From: Loktanella sp.
Lineage (GTDB): Bacteria > Pseudomonadota > Alphaproteobacteria > Rhodobacterales > Rhodobacteraceae
Length of the DNA: 14,104 bases
Reading direction: 5' to 3'
NCBI GenBank assembly: GCA_003551805.1
Contig: PUNR01000108.1
Span: 1 to 14,104 of the forward strand
Below are positions 12,818 through 14,104 of this stretch, piece by piece (within the stretch, counting starts at the first letter, position 1; each line of letters begins with the position of its first letter). The notes beneath the pieces are model-generated. The model had not been told where the DNA came from and ran no database searches. It worked only from the letters and a program-made list of their open reading frames with translations. Both the position numbers and the translations under genes were made by a program.

Positions 12818-13260
12818 GCCCTTGCCGCCGCCCTTACCATGCGTTCCAGCGCATCAAGAAACCGCGCGCGGTCGGCCTTGCTAAACGGTTTGCCGCCGCC
12901 TTGCCGGAACGGATCAGCAGCGCGCATATCGGCCATCAGATCGCGGGTCGCCAGCACATTGCCGATATTGGCCTGCGTCAACGGTTCGCCATTATGTTTC
13001 AGCACCAGTGCGCCGTTTTCAATGCAACGGGCAGCCAGTGGGATGTCGCCCGTGATGACCACATCGCCCTTGGTCGCACGATCCGCAATCCAGATGTCGG
13101 CGATGTCGGGGCCGTCCGGCACGATCACCGTTTCAACCAAAGGGTTGGGCGACGGGCGGATGCCGCCGTTGGAAACGACAAACATCTTCAGCCCGTGGCG
13201 GGTGCCGACGCGTTCCACCTCTGCCTTCACAGGGCAGGCATCGGCATCAACGTAGATCAT
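12814..13260 (-). CDS. YaiI/YqxD family protein (DUF188), 148 aa
   Basis: The N-terminus MIYVDADACPVK is diagnostic of the YaiI/YqxD (DUF188) family, which has a PIN-like fold; Asp5 and Asp7 would form part of the acidic site. Further conserved parts are the PDGPDIADIWIA region (48-59), GDVVITGDIPLA (65-76) and the C-terminal RADPFRQGGGKPFSKADR-like segment. A nuclease role has been suggested from the fold, but I know of no settled function. It is cytoplasmic and of normal length. The ATG overlaps the fghA stop (ATGA) and its own stop overlaps the DMT gene start in the same way, so translation of all three is probably coupled. Confidence 0.94.
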   Translation of the reverse strand: MIYVDADACPVKAEVERVGTRHGLKMFVVSNGGIRPSPNPLVETVIVPDGPDIADIWIADRATKGDVVITGDIPLAARCIENGALVLKHNGEPLTQANIGNVLATRDLMADMRAADPFRQGGGKPFSKADRARFLDALERMVRAAARA

Positions 13261-14087
13261 TTATAAAGCGCCTCTGCGTGGAAATCGACGTGGTCTTCCA
13301 TGAAGGTCGCGATGAAGAAATACGAATGGTCATACCCCTTTTGCAGGCGCAACACTCCGTCCTGCCTGCGTGCGGCCATGGCTGCGGCCAGATGTTCGGT
13401 GCCCAGCAGATCACCAAACTGGTCCGCCGTGCCAGTGTCGATCAGGACGGGACCGTCAAACCCCTTGTCCTTCATCAACAGCGTCGCGTCATGCGCGGCC
13501 CATGCGCCTTCATCCGCGCCCAGATAGGCGGTGAACTGCTTGCGGCCCCAATCGCTGCGCGTCGGGTGGCAGATCGGCGCGAAGGCAGACACCGACCGGA
13601 ACCGCCCCGGCAGACCCATCGCCAGCGTCAGCGCACCATGGCCGCCCATCGAATGTCCGGTGATCGCCTGACGGTCCATATCCAGCGCGAAATTGGCAGC
13701 CAGAAGATCAGGCAATTCGCGGCTGATATAATCCCACATCTGGAAATGCTTGGCCCAAGGGTCTTGCGTCGCGTTCACATAGAAACCAGCGCCCTGCCCC
13801 AGATCAAAGGCGTCGTCATTGGCCACACCTTCCCCGCGGGGCGATGTGTCAGGGAACACGACTGCGATGCCCTGTTCGGCGGCCCAGCCCTGCATCCCCG
13901 CCTTGATCATCGCGTTTTCATGCGTGCAGGTCAGGCCCGACAGGAACCACAAGACAGGCACAGGGCCATCAGCGGCTTCTTCCGGCAGGAACAGGCCAAA
14001 GGTCATATCGACACCGCAGGCATCAGATGCGTGGCTGTAGACGCCTTGTGTGCCACCAAAACTGCGGTTTTCTGAAATCGTTTTCAT
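13257..14087 (-). CDS. fghA: S-formylglutathione hydrolase, 276 aa
   Basis: This cytoplasmic serine esterase hydrolyses S-formylglutathione to formate and glutathione, the step after AdhI in formaldehyde oxidation. The alpha/beta-hydrolase (esterase D) family features are clear: the nucleophile Ser146 in TGHSMGGHGA, the acid Asp222 in DTGTADQF and the base His254 in GYDHSYFF. Near the N-terminus, LSGLTCTHENAMIKAG is a family signature forming the oxyanion-hole region. The length matches the usual 275-280 residues. AGGA is spaced 7 bases before the ATG. It is the first gene of the leftward six-gene run; its promoter lies beyond the right edge. The usual partner gene adhI is about 10 kb away at 1856-2968. 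Confidence 0.97.
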   Translation of the reverse strand: MKTISENRSFGGTQGVYSHASDACGVDMTFGLFLPEEAADGPVPVLWFLSGLTCTHENAMIKAGMQGWAAEQGIAVVFPDTSPRGEGVANDDAFDLGQGAGFYVNATQDPWAKHFQMWDYISRELPDLLAANFALDMDRQAITGHSMGGHGALTLAMGLPGRFRSVSAFAPICHPTRSDWGRKQFTAYLGADEGAWAAHDATLLMKDKGFDGPVLIDTGTADQFGDLLGTEHLAAAMAARRQDGVLRLQKGYDHSYFFIATFMEDHVDFHAEALYK

Positions 14088-14104
14088 CTGTCTGTCCTAT
14101 CCCA

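Overview
The window looks like chromosomal DNA of an alphaproteobacterium, most probably a marine Rhodobacteraceae (Roseobacter-group) organism. This rests on overall protein character, not on a search: a DUF2794 protein, a short HemP, an Irr-type palindrome, glutathione-dependent formaldehyde genes, and GC-rich genes packed with 4-bp start/stop overlaps. No rRNA, tRNA, CRISPR array, insertion sequence, phage gene or integrase was seen.

Left part (1-3711): a perfect palindrome resembling an Irr (iron-response) box precedes a gene that leaves the left edge. Next come a small predicted secreted peptide gene and a TetR-family regulator gene, which share three copies of a 16-bp operator-like palindrome. 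Leftward, the class III alcohol dehydrogenase gene (adhI) is followed by a NYN-domain/OST-HTH protein gene. Rightward lie a putative I78-type protease-inhibitor lipoprotein, possibly on a leaderless mRNA, and a DUF2794 protein.

Middle part (3712-9209): hemP, too short to be listed by most gene finders, has a consensus-like promoter and a GACT-N5-AGTC dyad upstream. It is translationally coupled to an unrecognised cysteine-containing protein. Convergent to these is a leucyl aminopeptidase (M17) gene coupled by GTGA to an SH3-NlpC/P60 peptidase, a likely peptidoglycan-peptide processing pair. Then an unrecognised protein resembling an HPt domain without its histidine is divergent from a three-gene cluster: beta-carbonic anhydrase, SbtA-type sodium/bicarbonate permease and SbtB-type PII-like protein. 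This inorganic-carbon module is the most system-like unit in the window.

Right part (9257-14087): a compact leftward six-gene run, fghA (S-formylglutathione hydrolase), DUF188 protein, EamA/DMT transporter, HAD phosphatase, ornithine cyclodeaminase-family protein and zapE. All but one junction overlap by one to four bases. AdhI and FghA catalyse consecutive steps of formaldehyde oxidation but sit about 10 kb apart. No intergenic stretch exceeds 300 bases.
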